A stretch of 64,000 nt of DNA from Mesostigma viride (lineage: Eukaryota; Streptophyta; Mesostigmatophyceae; Mesostigmatales; Mesostigmataceae), in NCBI GenBank assembly GCA_009746045.1, contig RPFO01000144.1, positions 109,267-173,266 on the forward strand, read 5' to 3'. The notes below the pieces were generated by a model that was not told the origin of the DNA, ran no database searches, and was given only the letters and a program-made list of their open reading frames with translations. A program made the translations under genes and the position numbers. Shown piece after piece: positions 43,405 through 54,600 of the stretch; the stretch's first letter is position 1; every line of letters starts with the position of its first letter.

Positions 43405-46400
43405 ACTCCTCTTTGCAGCTGTGTCGACGGCCCACTGACGGCGTGTGTGCACTGCTATGGCGGTGCCGAATGTAAATCACAGCTACCGGCCTCCGAATTA
43501 TTATTCGGGGGCCTGGTTTATTTAAGGTTATGACTGCTGCGCGACGGGGGTCGGCAGCACCCCAAGAACTTGCCGTTCGAAGTGCAGGCGGTAGCTGCCA
43601 GTGCCAGATTGTTTTATTTTTGCTCGCCCGTTGTACTCGCCACCCCGAGCTCGCGGGAGGGGTCTGGATAGACGCGGGAGTGACTCTTGATCGGACAACT
43701 AAAGCGGGGCAGTCGTGGTGCTAGGGTGGCAACAGCTACAGGCGGAGGGGGAATACGCCGCAGGCAAGTTCGATGTGTATCGAATGCGCTGGGCCTGGTT
43801 AATGAATATCGTCAAGAATAGTGCATGAGCGCGCTATACGAGCATGGGAAGAAGGGGGAATCGAGCCCCCAGGCCAGCACAGGAGCGGGGTGGCTGCAGC
43901 CCCAGCGCCAGGGGGGGCAGCACCCTAAACAGCCTAGCATTTCCTCGTTTCAAGTGAGGCGACAGCGGCCGGCGGCCAGGTCGGAATGGCGGGGTCGGTG
44001 CCGCGTAATTTAAGCGGGGACGAGTTGTTGGGACTGACGGTGCACAGCGGGGAAGGGGAAGGATGTTAGGGCGGGGCGATAGCGGATCCCAGACGCAGCT
44101 GCGTCATTGGGGTGCCGGGGGTGCTATGCCTGTGAAGAAAGGTGTACAAAGAATTGCCGAACCTTCAGGGGTGCTGCCGAGGGCAGTGCCCATATGGGTG
44201 AGAACCCCCCCGTAGTGGGGGGTCCCTACGGGGATACTTTTGGCTTCCCCCTTGTATTGCCGCCTGGTTTAATGGAAGCACTGGTAGCGGCAGGGGACAA
44301 GGGGGGCAACGAGAAGTCTGGGCCATACGACAGCTTGCGGCCAAGTGGCCAGGTAGTGGGTACGGGATGTTACAAAGCCCAGGTCCTCTTGACTGGCCCA
44401 GGTCCTTATGACTGGTATGATGTTTCGGCCCCTGTTGTGTGGCCTAGTTAGCTTAGAAACTGCAGATTCTTAGGTTAGCTAATGGCTTGGACGTGTGCCT
44501 AACACGTATTTGTAATAAACATGTTTCTCTGGCAGCCCCTCACTCCAATGGAACTAAAGCAGCAATTGGATTTTGTGAGCTCACGCTCGTTCTATCTATG
44601 ACCTGCGGAAGTCTCAAAGGGGGAGGGGAGGCCGCAGTAGACAGGTCTGACTTGGTAGCCAGTACTAGGGGGGGGGGTACGGTGTTGTGGGGGGGGGGTA
44701 CCGGGGACGGTACTGTGGACCGGGTCCAGTTTTGTGGACCGGGGGCAGTCCTGTGGACCGGGGACGGCGCGGCGCCACTGGCCTGTTGGTCAGTGGGCTG
44801 GCGTCCGTCACCCCACCTACGACTAGGTAGACGGTGGATACTTAGGGTTGTGGCGGGGCAACAACCACTCCTCTTTGCAGCTGTGTCGACGGCCCACTGA
44901 CGGCGTGTGTGCACTGCTATGGCGGTGCCGAATGTAAATCACAGCTACCGGCCTCCGAATTATTATTCGGGGGCCTGGTTTATTTAAGGTTATGACTGCT
45001 GCGCGACGGGGGTCGGCAGCACCCCAAGAACTTGCCGTTCGAAGTGCAGGCGGTAGCTGCCAGTGCCAGATTGTTTTATTTTTGCTCGCCCGTTGTACTC
45101 GCCACCCCGAGCTCGCGGGAGGGGTCTGGATAGACGCGGGAGTGACTCTTGATCGGACAACTAAAGCGGGGCAGTCGTGGTGCTAGGGTGGCAACAGCTA
45201 CAGGCGGAGGGGGAATACGCCGCAGGCAAGTTCGATGTGTATCGAATGCGCTGGGCCTGGTTAATGAATATCGTCAAGAATAGTGCATGAGCGCGCTATA
45301 CGAGCATGGGAAGAAGGGGGAATCGAGCCCCCAGGCCAGCACAGGAGCGGGGTGGCTGCAGCCCCAGCGCCAGGGGGGCAGCACCCTAAACAGCCTAGCA
45401 TTTCCTCGTTTCAAGTGAGGCGACAGCGGCCGGCGGCCAGGTCGGAATGGCGGGGTCGGTGCCGCGTAATTTAAGCGGGGACGAGTTGTTGGGACTGACG
45501 GTGCACAGCGGGGAAGGGGAAGGATGTTAGGGCGGGGCGATAGCGGATCCCAGACGCAGCTGCGTCATTGGGGTGCCGGGGGTGCTATGCCTGTGAAGAA
45601 AGGTGTACAAAGAATTGCCGAACCTTCAGGGGTGCTGCCGAGGGCAGTGCCCATATGGGTGAGAACCCCCCGTAGTGGGGGGTCCCTACGGGGATACTTT
45701 TGGCTTCCCCCTTGTATTGCCGCCTGGTTTAATGGAAGCACTGGTAGCGGCAGGGGACAAGGGGGGCAACGAGAAGTCTGGGCCATACGACAGCTTGCGG
45801 CCAAGTGGCCAGGTAGTGGGTACGGGATGTTACAAAGCCCAGGTCCTCTTGACTGGCCCAGGTCCTTATGACTGGTATGATGTTTCGGCCCCTGTTGTGT
45901 GGCCTAGTTAGCTTAGAAACTGCAGATTCTTAGGTTAGCTAATGGCTTGGACGTGTGCCTAACACGTATTTGTAATAAACATGTTTCTCTGGCAGCCCCT
46001 CACTCCAATGGAACTAAAGCAGCAATTGGATTTTGTGAGCTCACGCTCGTTCTATCTATGACCTGCGGAAGTCTCAAAGGGGGAGGGGAGGCCGCAGTAG
46101 ACAGGTCTGACTTGGTAGCCAGTACTAGGGGGGGGGGTACGGTGTTGTGGGGGGGGGGTACCGGGGACGGTACTGTGGACCGGGTCCAGTTTTGTGGACC
46201 GGGGGCAGTCCTGTGGACCGGGGACGGCGCGGCGCCACTGGCCTGTTGGTCAGTGGGCTGGCGTCCGTCACCCCACCTACGACTAGGTAGACGGTGGATA
46301 CTTAGGGTTGTGGCGGGGCAACAACCACTCCTCTTTGCAGCTCCCACCCACCCACCCTTGCTGCCATGAGGATGTTACAAAGCCCAGGTCCTCTTGACTG

Positions 46401-46575
46401 GCCCAGGTCCTTATGACTGGTATGATGTTTCGGCCCCTGTTGTGTGGCCTAGTTAGCTTAGAAACTGCAGATTCTTAGGTTAGCTAATGGCTTGGACGTG
46501 TGCCTAACACGTATTTGTAATAAACATGTTTCTCTGGCAGCCCCTCACTCCAATGGAACTAAAGCAGCAATTGGA
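43405..46575 (+). mobile_element. Repeat D, tandem forward copies
   Basis: The order is tail of V (43405-43418), U-T (43419-44570), V (44571-44880), U-T (44881-46030), V (46031-46340), short w-T (46341-46575). V plus U-T gives a 1460-bp tandem unit. The last unit is shortened: w replaces most of U. T ends with a hairpin AGCAATTGGA and holds TAATAAAC. V begins with the palindrome GTGAGCTCAC and ends CTCCTCTTTGCAG. Short ORFs in U show no domain. Right of it the minisatellite resumes. Confidence 0.7.
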
Positions 46576-47193
46576 TACACACCATGCACACAATTGCCGG
46601 CATGCACACACACGTACATCCACCGCGCACGCAAGGGGCAACTGCACACACATGTACACACGCTTGGGGCGGCTGCACTCACATGTACACACACCGCGCA
46701 CGCAAGGGCCGGCTGCACACACACGTACATACACCGCGCACGCAAGGGGCAACTGCACACACACGTACACACACCATGCACGCAAGGGGCGGCTGCACAC
46801 ACACGTACACACACCATGCACGCAAGGAGCGACTTCACGCACAGGTACACACACCATGCACGCAAGGTTCGGCTGCACACACATGTACATCCACCGCGCA
46901 CGCAAGGGGCGAGTGCAAACACATGTACATACACCGCGCACGCAAGGGGCAACTGCACACACATGTACATCCACCGCGCACGCAAGGGCCGGCTGCACTC
47001 AATTGTACATACACCGCCCATGCAAGGGGCGGCTGCACACACACGTACACACACCATGCACGCAAGGGCCGGCATGCACACACAGTACACACACCGCGCA
47101 CGCAAGGGACGGCTGCACACACACGTACATACACCGCGCACGCAAGGGGCGGCTGCACTTACATGTACACACACCACGCACGCAAGGGGCGGC
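46576..47193. repeat. 40-bp minisatellite, block 8
   Basis: This has the same unit and orientation. It shares long variant runs with block 1 (for example the GCGACTTCACGCACAGG unit). Confidence 0.93.
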
Positions 47194-47725
47194 AGTTAGG
47201 TTAAATAGTGCCGGAACCTTTTGCCGCCTGAGGCAAATCGGGCCGGAACACTATTTTGCCCGGAATAACCACTTCCGAGCACCCAAGTTAATTCGGCCGA
47301 ATTAACTTGGGTGCTCGGAAGTGGTTATTCCGGGCAAAATAGTGTTCCGGCCCGATTTGCCTCAGGCGGCAAAAGGTTCCGGCACTATTTAACCTAACTA
47401 AAACCTGGCCTCGTGGAGGGTGGGTTGAATATGAGACATCCGCCTAGGCCACTGAGCACGCACCACTGAATGCGCCGGAGCTGTCCGGATTCGAACCCCT
47501 GACCTCCAAGGTGCACGGGTTTTAGTTAGGTTAAATAGTGCCGGAACCTTTTGCCGCCTGAGGAAAATCGGGCCGGAACACTATTTTGCCCGGAATAACC
47601 ACTTCCGAGCACCCAAGTTAATTCGGCCGAATTAACTTGGGTGCTCGGAAGTGGTTATTCCGGGCAAAATAGTGTTCCGGCCCGATTTTCCTCAGGCGGC
47701 AAAAGGTTCCGGCACTATTTAACCT
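47194..47725. mobile_element. Truncated palindromic composite P3
   Basis: The order is palindrome 47194-47399 (206 bp), core 47400-47523 (type II, minus), palindrome 47524-47725. The last four bases (AACT) of the right palindrome are missing and the minisatellite follows directly, so the second core and third palindrome were lost or never present. It was inserted after GCGGC in the G-rich part of a unit. The ends are AGTTAGGTTAAATAG. Confidence 0.85.
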
Positions 47726-47884
47726 GCACACACACGTACATACACCGCGCACGCAAGGACCGGCTCCACTCACATGTACATCCACCGCGCAACCACGGGG
47801 CGGCTGCACACACACGTACATACACCGCGCACGCAAGGGGCTGCTGCACACACACTTACACACAAAATGCACGCTTGGGGCGAC
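47726..47884. repeat. 40-bp minisatellite, block 9
   Basis: Four units lie between composite P3 and MITE G. The block ends in CGAC (47881-47884), the target duplication of G. Confidence 0.92.
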
Positions 47885-48377
47885 GGCCGGGCCCACTTCA
47901 AATGTTCCGCCGTCCAAGCCAAGTGTGTGACACTTTTTCGCTATTTTCGCAAAAAAAAAATAAAATTTCGCACGAGTTCGCGTGATTTTCGCGTGATTTT
48001 CGCAAAATTTTCACACATTTTCGCACGATTTCGCACGATTTCGCACAATTTTGCATGATTTCGCACAATTTCGCATGGATTTCAACCAAGGGTCGTTTTG
48101 GGGAGTGACGTTTGACAAAATTTCGCATGAATTCACACACGTTGTGCACATCAAAATTTTTTACCGTCGACATTTTTCACATGAAATTTCGCACAATTTC
48201 AGCAAATTTCGCACAAATTCGCACGATTTCAGCAAATTTCACACGATTTCAGCAAATTTCGCACAATTTCGCACGATTTCGCACGACGAATCACTCTGCA
48301 GAGTGACGATCGTCGAAAAAGTCAAAAAAACGACCAAAAGTGTCACACTTTTCGGAACATTTGAAGTGGGCCCGGCC
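47885..48377. mobile_element. MITE G (493 bp, TIRs, internal TTTCGCAC repeats)
   Basis: Terminal inverted repeats of about 25 bp start GGCCGGGCCCACTTC (47885) and end with the complement at 48377. The flanks carry a 4-base duplication, CGAC (47881-47884 and 48378-48381). The interior is packed with about 20 irregular copies of TTTCGCACGA, TTTCGCACAA or TTTCAGCAAA, possible binding sites for a transposase. There is no coding sequence. Its superfamily is uncertain. Confidence 0.85.
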
Positions 48378-49810
48378 CGACGGCACTCACATGTACATAC
48401 ACCGCGCACGAAAGGGGTGGCTGCACACACACGTACATCCACCGCGCACGCAAGGGGCGGCTGCACACACACATACATACACCATGCACGCAAGGGGCGA
48501 GTGCAAAAACATGTACATACACCGCGCACGCAAGGGGCAACTGCCCACACATGGACATACACCATGCACGCAAGGGGCGGCTGCACACACATGTACATCC
48601 ACCGCGCACGCAAGGGGCGAGTGCACACACACGTACACACACCGCGCACGCAAGGGGCGGCTGCACACACACGTACACACACCATGCACGCAATTGCCGG
48701 CATGCACACACACGTACATCCACCGCGCACGCAAGGGGCAACTGCACACACATGTACACACACCGCGCACGCTTGGGGCAGCTGCACTCACATGTACACA
48801 CACCGCGCACGCTTGGGGCGGCTGCACACACACGTACCTACACCGCGCACGCAAGGGGCAGCTGCACACACACGTACATACACCGCGCACGCACGGGGCA
48901 ACTGCACACACATGTACATACACCGCGCAACCACGGGGCGGCTGCACACACACGTACATACACCGCGCACGCAAGGGGCGGCTGCACACATACGTACCTA
49001 CACCGCGCACGCAAGGGGCGACTGCACACACATGTACATCCACCGCGCACGCAAGGGCCGGCTGCACACACACGTACACACACCGCGCACGCAAGGGCCG
49101 GCTGCACACACACGTACATACACCGCGCACGCAAGGGGCGGCTGCACACACACGTACACACACCGCGCACGCAAGGGGCAGCTGCACACACACGTACATA
49201 CACCATGCACGCAAGGGGCTGCACACACACTTACACACACCATGCACGCAAGGGCCGGCATGCACACACACTGGCATACACCGCGCACGCAAGGGGCGGC
49301 TGCACACACGTACATACACCGCGCACGCAAGGGGCGAGTGCACACACACGTACACACACCGCGCACGCAAGGGGCGGTAGCACACACACGTACACACACC
49401 ATGCACGCAATTGCCGGCATGCACACACACGTACATCCACTGCGCACGCAAGGGGCAACTGCACACACATGTACACACGCTTGGGGCGGCTGCACTCACA
49501 TGTACACACACCGCGCACGCAAGGGCCGGCTGCACACACACGTACATACACCGCGCACGCAAGGGGCAACTGCACACACACGTACACACACCATGCACGC
49601 AAGGGCCGGCTGCACTCACATGTACACACACCATGCACGCAAGGGCCGGCTGCACACACACTTACACACACAATGCACGCTTGGGGCAACGGCACTCACA
49701 TGTACATACACCATGCACGCAAGGGGCGGCTGCACACACACGTACACACACCATGCACGCAAGGAGCGGCTTCACGCACAGGTACACTCACCATGCACGC
49801 AAGGGGCGGC
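48378..49810. repeat. 40-bp minisatellite, block 10
   Basis: This has the same unit and orientation. It repeats the variant order of block 1 and ends in GCGGC (49806-49810), the target duplication of element A. Confidence 0.93.
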
Positions 49811-50393
49811 TGTTATATTATAGGTTTCAGCTCGCAGTCACATGGAAATAATTAATGATTGTGTGCCGGTACTTAGCCATTTTGTGGTTCGAGGCGTTCG
49901 GGTTAATTCGGCGCATTGGGACTTAGCCGTTTTGAGGTTCGGCTGAATTTTGGCTTGTGTGATCCACAACGATTTAAGTTACGCTGTGTGCGTTATGCCT
50001 CGTGAGTTACGCCCTAGACTTTGGCTGTGAGGCACTGGTCCGGTACTGAGGTGCGGACTAGGATTCTGGGTACTGCCGGCTGGCGTGACAAGTGGCGAGA
50101 TACTGGTGTGTGTCGATTGGTCGGTACTCGGCTGGTGTGTTGTAACGGAGATGTGTAACGGAGATGCGTTCCCAGGCTTGCGTCGGTGCCTAGCGCTGCA
50201 GGCTAGCCTAGCCGCCTGACAGACGATGATGATCCAAAAGCCAGCATTGTGTTGCGGCGGTCCAACGGTTGTTGCTGCTATGCTGGCAATGGCTATGGTT
50301 GCGCTGGTAAATTAAGCTGGGGGCTTGGCTCTGAGTTTGTAACCTGATTACCGTAAAATTATCATTTAATAAAATTCGAACTCGATTTTAACA
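49811..50393 (+). repeat. 5' LTR of element A (583 bp)
   Basis: It starts TGTTATATTATAGG and ends GATTTTAACA. AATAAA at 50368-50373 is a likely poly(A) signal. It is followed by TGTACTAGGACGG, which does not begin with TGG, so the primer is unclear. Confidence 0.93.
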
Positions 50394-50433
50394 TGTACTA
50401 GGACGGGGTTAATTAATAAGGAAAAACGTAGCA

Positions 50434-51407
50434 ATGTCGGATCAAGAACAAGAAGAGACGGATTCGAGAAAGCGTACTGGGTGGAAGGATTTAAGAAATG
50501 AGAAGAATTTGATAGAGCTGTGCAAAACACGAGTCGGGACAGTTCCTCTTGATGCGGCAGTGACATTGGTAGAGGATTTCTGTGACAGGTTTGAGGCGTT
50601 TGTGGCGGATCATGCAGATAAAACCGAGGATCTGTATGGGCTATTCCGGGATGCCGGAATGTTTAGAGCCGACAACGCCATTCTAGTAAATTGCCTGCGC
50701 TCCTGCCGTGACGAGAAAATCGAGGGCGCTGCAATTGGAGGTAGGTTGCGTGCAGCACTTCTTGAATCGAAAGCATCTGCCAAGTCTCGTCATGTTGGCA
50801 TTTATAATTGGGTGCCGAAGCGTCCCTACACACTCGACCTTCTCGCTTTGAGAAATGCGAGAAACGAGAGTGTAAAGGATGGCATTCCGGTGGTGGAACT
50901 GGCGGTGGTGGACCGTTATGTTCGCAATGCCAAGGACCTTAATTTCCAGAATGCCATGGCAGCTCTCAAGCGTGAGAAAGCCGAGGATGATCTCAATAAG
51001 GCGATTGAGGTTATCACGGGCATTGTCGAGGGTGAGGAGAGGGACATGGTGGCCCAACTGCGGGCCCAAGGTAAGCTCAATGAGCTGGGTCTGATTTCCC
51101 CTGCATTACCGCCTGTCGCTGTGAATTCCATTCCTTCTTCTGGTGGTGCCCAAGGTGGTGCTGCTAAAGCGCCGGATGGGGGCAAGGTGGCCGCCATTGC
51201 GGGCGGTGGTGGCTCTAGCGGCGCGGGGCCCAGCGGGCCTCGGGGCAATGGGGGCCCGATGCGTAGGGGCAATAAGGGCAGCTTCAGCCGAGCGCAGCGC
51301 ATGCCTGGGAAGCGATGGCAGCAAGGTAGACAGCAGCCATACCCGCAGCAGCAGCAGCATGCACAACAGCCTGCAGCTGCGTCGCCGTATCAGCAGCAAC
51401 AGCGCTC

Positions 51408-51448
<41 letters not shown>

Positions 51449-51660
51449 GTGCACAGCCGGCGGTGCATGGGGCATGCTTTGTGTGTGGGAAGTCGGGACA
51501 CATGGCAGCCAATTGCTATCACAGGCACAAGGACACTCTCCAGGCACGCAGCAACGCCAACTCGCAAGCACCAGCGGTGTGTCACAGGTGTGGGCAGCCA
51601 GGGCACTTTGCGAGGGACACTCACCTGTGCCCAGCGGCCCAGGGCGGTGGCCGTAGGTGA
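50434..51660 (+). CDS. Element A Gag with two zinc knuckles
   Basis: The ATG at 50434 is the first in the leader, 40 bases after the LTR, and gives 408 residues. Residues 1-225 are helix-rich and charged with no domain I can name. Residues about 225-290 are Gly/Ala/Pro-rich. A Gln-rich region includes an uninterrupted run of 13 Gln encoded mainly by CAG (about 51411-51449). The first knuckle is CFVCGKSGHMAANC (from residue 348, CX2CX4HX4C). The second (from residue 383) is CHRCGQPGHFARDTHLC, with seven residues instead of four before the last Cys. Gag would assemble the particle and bind the genomic RNA. The stop TGA is followed by CTAG, and the same frame continues into pol. Confidence 0.88.
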
Positions 51661-51664
51661 CTAG
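51658..51664 (+). other. Candidate readthrough stop TGA CTA G, gag to pol of element A
   Basis: The codons are AGG TGA CTA GGT GAG, and gag and pol share one frame with only this stop between them. UGA CUAG is a known efficient readthrough context in viruses and some animal genes. Confidence 0.7.
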
Positions 51665-54600
51665 GTGAGGTTGGCATGCGGGCTGGTGCAGGGGAGGCCA
51701 GCTCGACCCCCCAGGTGTACTCACCCTACCTGGGTGCTCAGGTGGCGGTGCTAGCAGGCACTAGGGAGAAGGGGGGCCACCTGGAGCATGGGACAGCTGC
51801 AGAAGGGGGAAGGGCAGTGTCTCAGGGGATGGGGAATGAGTGGGTTGGAGGCGCTGCAGGGGGGCACACCGCAGCGGGCGGGCCGCCGGTAGGTGGTACC
51901 TCACCAGACCCTAGTTCAGCACATGTGAATGGTGCGGCGTGCGGTGAGGCAGCCGGGTCGCTCAGTGTACTTAACATGGCCACACGGTTACACAAAGCAC
52001 TAGGGCATGGGCATGCGGGTGAGGAGTGGGCAGCCATGCTAGGGTTCACAGACTTAGTGGATATGTGCAAGCAGGTGTGGTTAAGGTGTCGCAAATGTCA
52101 GGAGCGGGCACCTAAACCGCACAAGTTCCATGCACGTAGGCCAGAGTTTGAGCGAGGTGTGGTGCAGTGTGATGTATTCATGTATGACGACAGAGACTAC
52201 GTGCTTGCAGTGGGCAGGTTCTCCAGGTACAAGGTCATGGTGCCACTTGAGCGCAAGCTGAAGGAGCACTTGTGTGATGCATTGCGTCTCCTCAGGTCCA
52301 AGTTTGGTGTGGCATCTGTGTTGGAGTGCGATCAGCAGTTTGAGTGCTGTGTGGGTGAGCCGGGTGTGGGGAAGATAGAACTTGCTGGGGTAGCTGACCA
52401 CGAGCACCAGGGTCTTGTCGAGCGCCACATACAGACATCGAAGCAGGTGATGGCATGCATGGAGAAGATGAGAACAGGCTCGTATCGTGAGAGGCTGGTG
52501 ATCTGCAATGAGATAGAGCAATGTCTCAACAACCGTGTAATGGTCAAGGTGTTGGGTGGGCAGGTGGCAGTCACGCCTAAGGGAGTGGAGATGGGCTTGT
52601 TGTCACCTGAGGCTGTGGAAGAGTACAGGGATTATTTGAGCGATCGTTACGTGCGCATGGTAAAGATGGACCTGCGACGTGGACAGGTTTATGTGCCGTG
52701 CGTGAACGCCAGGGTCTGGGCCTACGCGGAGGGCAGTCATGGAAAACGGGGCCTATGGAGAGGTCCCGGTGTGGTCAAGGAGATCGATCCTGATCACATG
52801 CTTGCTTCGGTAGCGCTAGAGGACAGTTGCTACGACAAGCTGCTAGCGTGGAAACACCTGCGCCCCTACTATGACGGGCTGGGGCCGCCAGACCCACCCG
52901 CTGAGGAAGGTGTTAGGGACCCCAGTGTGCAGGCTGGGGGTGAGGCGGGGGATCCCGGGGCTGCAGGGGGGGTGAGGGAGGGGGGTGGGCCTGATCAACC
53001 TACTCGCTCCCTTTCGCCGGAAGCTGGGTTGCCACCTTCCAAGGGCGGTCCCGCTAGCGTGGGGTCGGGCGGTTCGGGGGTTGCCCCAGCCGTTGACGAC
53101 CAGGAGAAGCAGCGCGCCGCGGTACTAGCCCGCCTAGTGGAGCGCCTGCAGGAAGCTCGACGCGCTGCCACGGTGGGCGAGCAGCGGCAGTTGGGGGGCA
53201 ACATCTCGCGGGCCGGCAAGGAGCGGGTGGCCGAAGGTGGGATGGTACCACGGTCCGGTGAGGCGGGTGAGCCAGCCGAAGGTGGGGTTGCACGGGCCGG
53301 CGATGCTGGGGCATTGACCGCAGGTGCGGGGCAGCAGGCTGGTGGCGTTGGCGGGTTGGCCGACGCGGGGCCTATATTGCCGAGTGAGGGCGACAGCCCC
53401 ATGGACGACAGCGAGGCTGTCGAGGAGAGAGGTGAGCCAGGTGAGCTGGTGGCTGCGGTCTCTAAGCTTGCCAACTGGTATTCGGACGGGCTGGGTAGTT
53501 GTCGATTGGAAGTGGACACTGACGCGGTGGTGTGCTTGCTGGGTGAGGGAGTAGCCAGGCATCTGCCGTGCACTGCGTCCAGGTGGAGGTATGTGGAGGA
53601 CTTCTCCGGGTTAGTGAGGATGCCGGTGCGGGGTGAGGTAATGCTGACGATCTTGGGGAGAGAGACGCCGTTTTGCGTGCTCGAGGGGTATGATGGACCC
53701 GCCATTTTGGGACTTCCTTTCCTGGACCATCCTGATGTGCGGATTCAGAGCTCATTGCTAACCCGAGTAGGTCACGGGTCGATAGAGCTACAGTCTTACA
53801 AGTCAGTCGAGCCTCTCAGTCGCATTTGCAGCACAGTGGCTAGGCTAGCAGCACTGTCGGGTACGGAGGGTGTAGCGTGGGGCGCTGATCTCCCGCCAGC
53901 TGCTGACCTGTTATGCCTGCATTACTGCATCCCAACAGCCTAGGAATCACTGAGAGGGACATAGCCGCACATTCCCCGATCACATTCCCTGAGCTTGTAC
54001 TGCAGATGTCAACGCCTAGTGGGTTCTCGAGCTGGTGGTGTGCATTCCGTAGGCACTTGAGGAGTGGCAGGGCTACGGGGTGTATGAACCGCTTGACACG
54101 GTGCCGAAGGGGGCTAGGGTGCTTCCGCTGAAGATGGTGCTGTCCCACAAGGTGAAGGCAGGTGTGGAGATCTGCTACGTGAGGCCGGTATCACAAGAGT
54201 TTGCAGGTACTAGCCCGCTGGCCAAGGAGGAGCTCTACACCCCAGGGATGGCATGGGACACGTTCAGGATGGTTAGCATGATTTTTCTTAGCTTTCTGGA
54301 CGAAGGCAAGGACTACGCGTGTGCGTCCATTGATGTCAAGCGCGCATTCCCTAACTCTAGCGAGGAAGTGGCGCAAGAGGTGTGGGAGGGTACTCCGCCT
54401 CTAGTGGTGCAGACGCCGCCGTTCTGGAAGGAGGTGGTCACGTCTGAGTTCATGGGTCTGTGCAAGGCTATAGAGGGTCTGCAGAGCGCGTCGATTGTTT
54501 GGAGGATAACCCTCATGCGTGCGTTGGGTGAGATCGCAGAGTTTGAGGTATCTCCCTACGACCCATCGTTGTTCGTGGCGCGGATGCCGTCTGGTCCTAT

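Noticed and set aside
43855-43880. B-box-like GGCTCGATTCC on the minus strand of repeat D as a tRNA
   Set aside because: There is one mismatch to the consensus, no convincing A-box or stems nearby, and the sequence is simple G/C-run rich.
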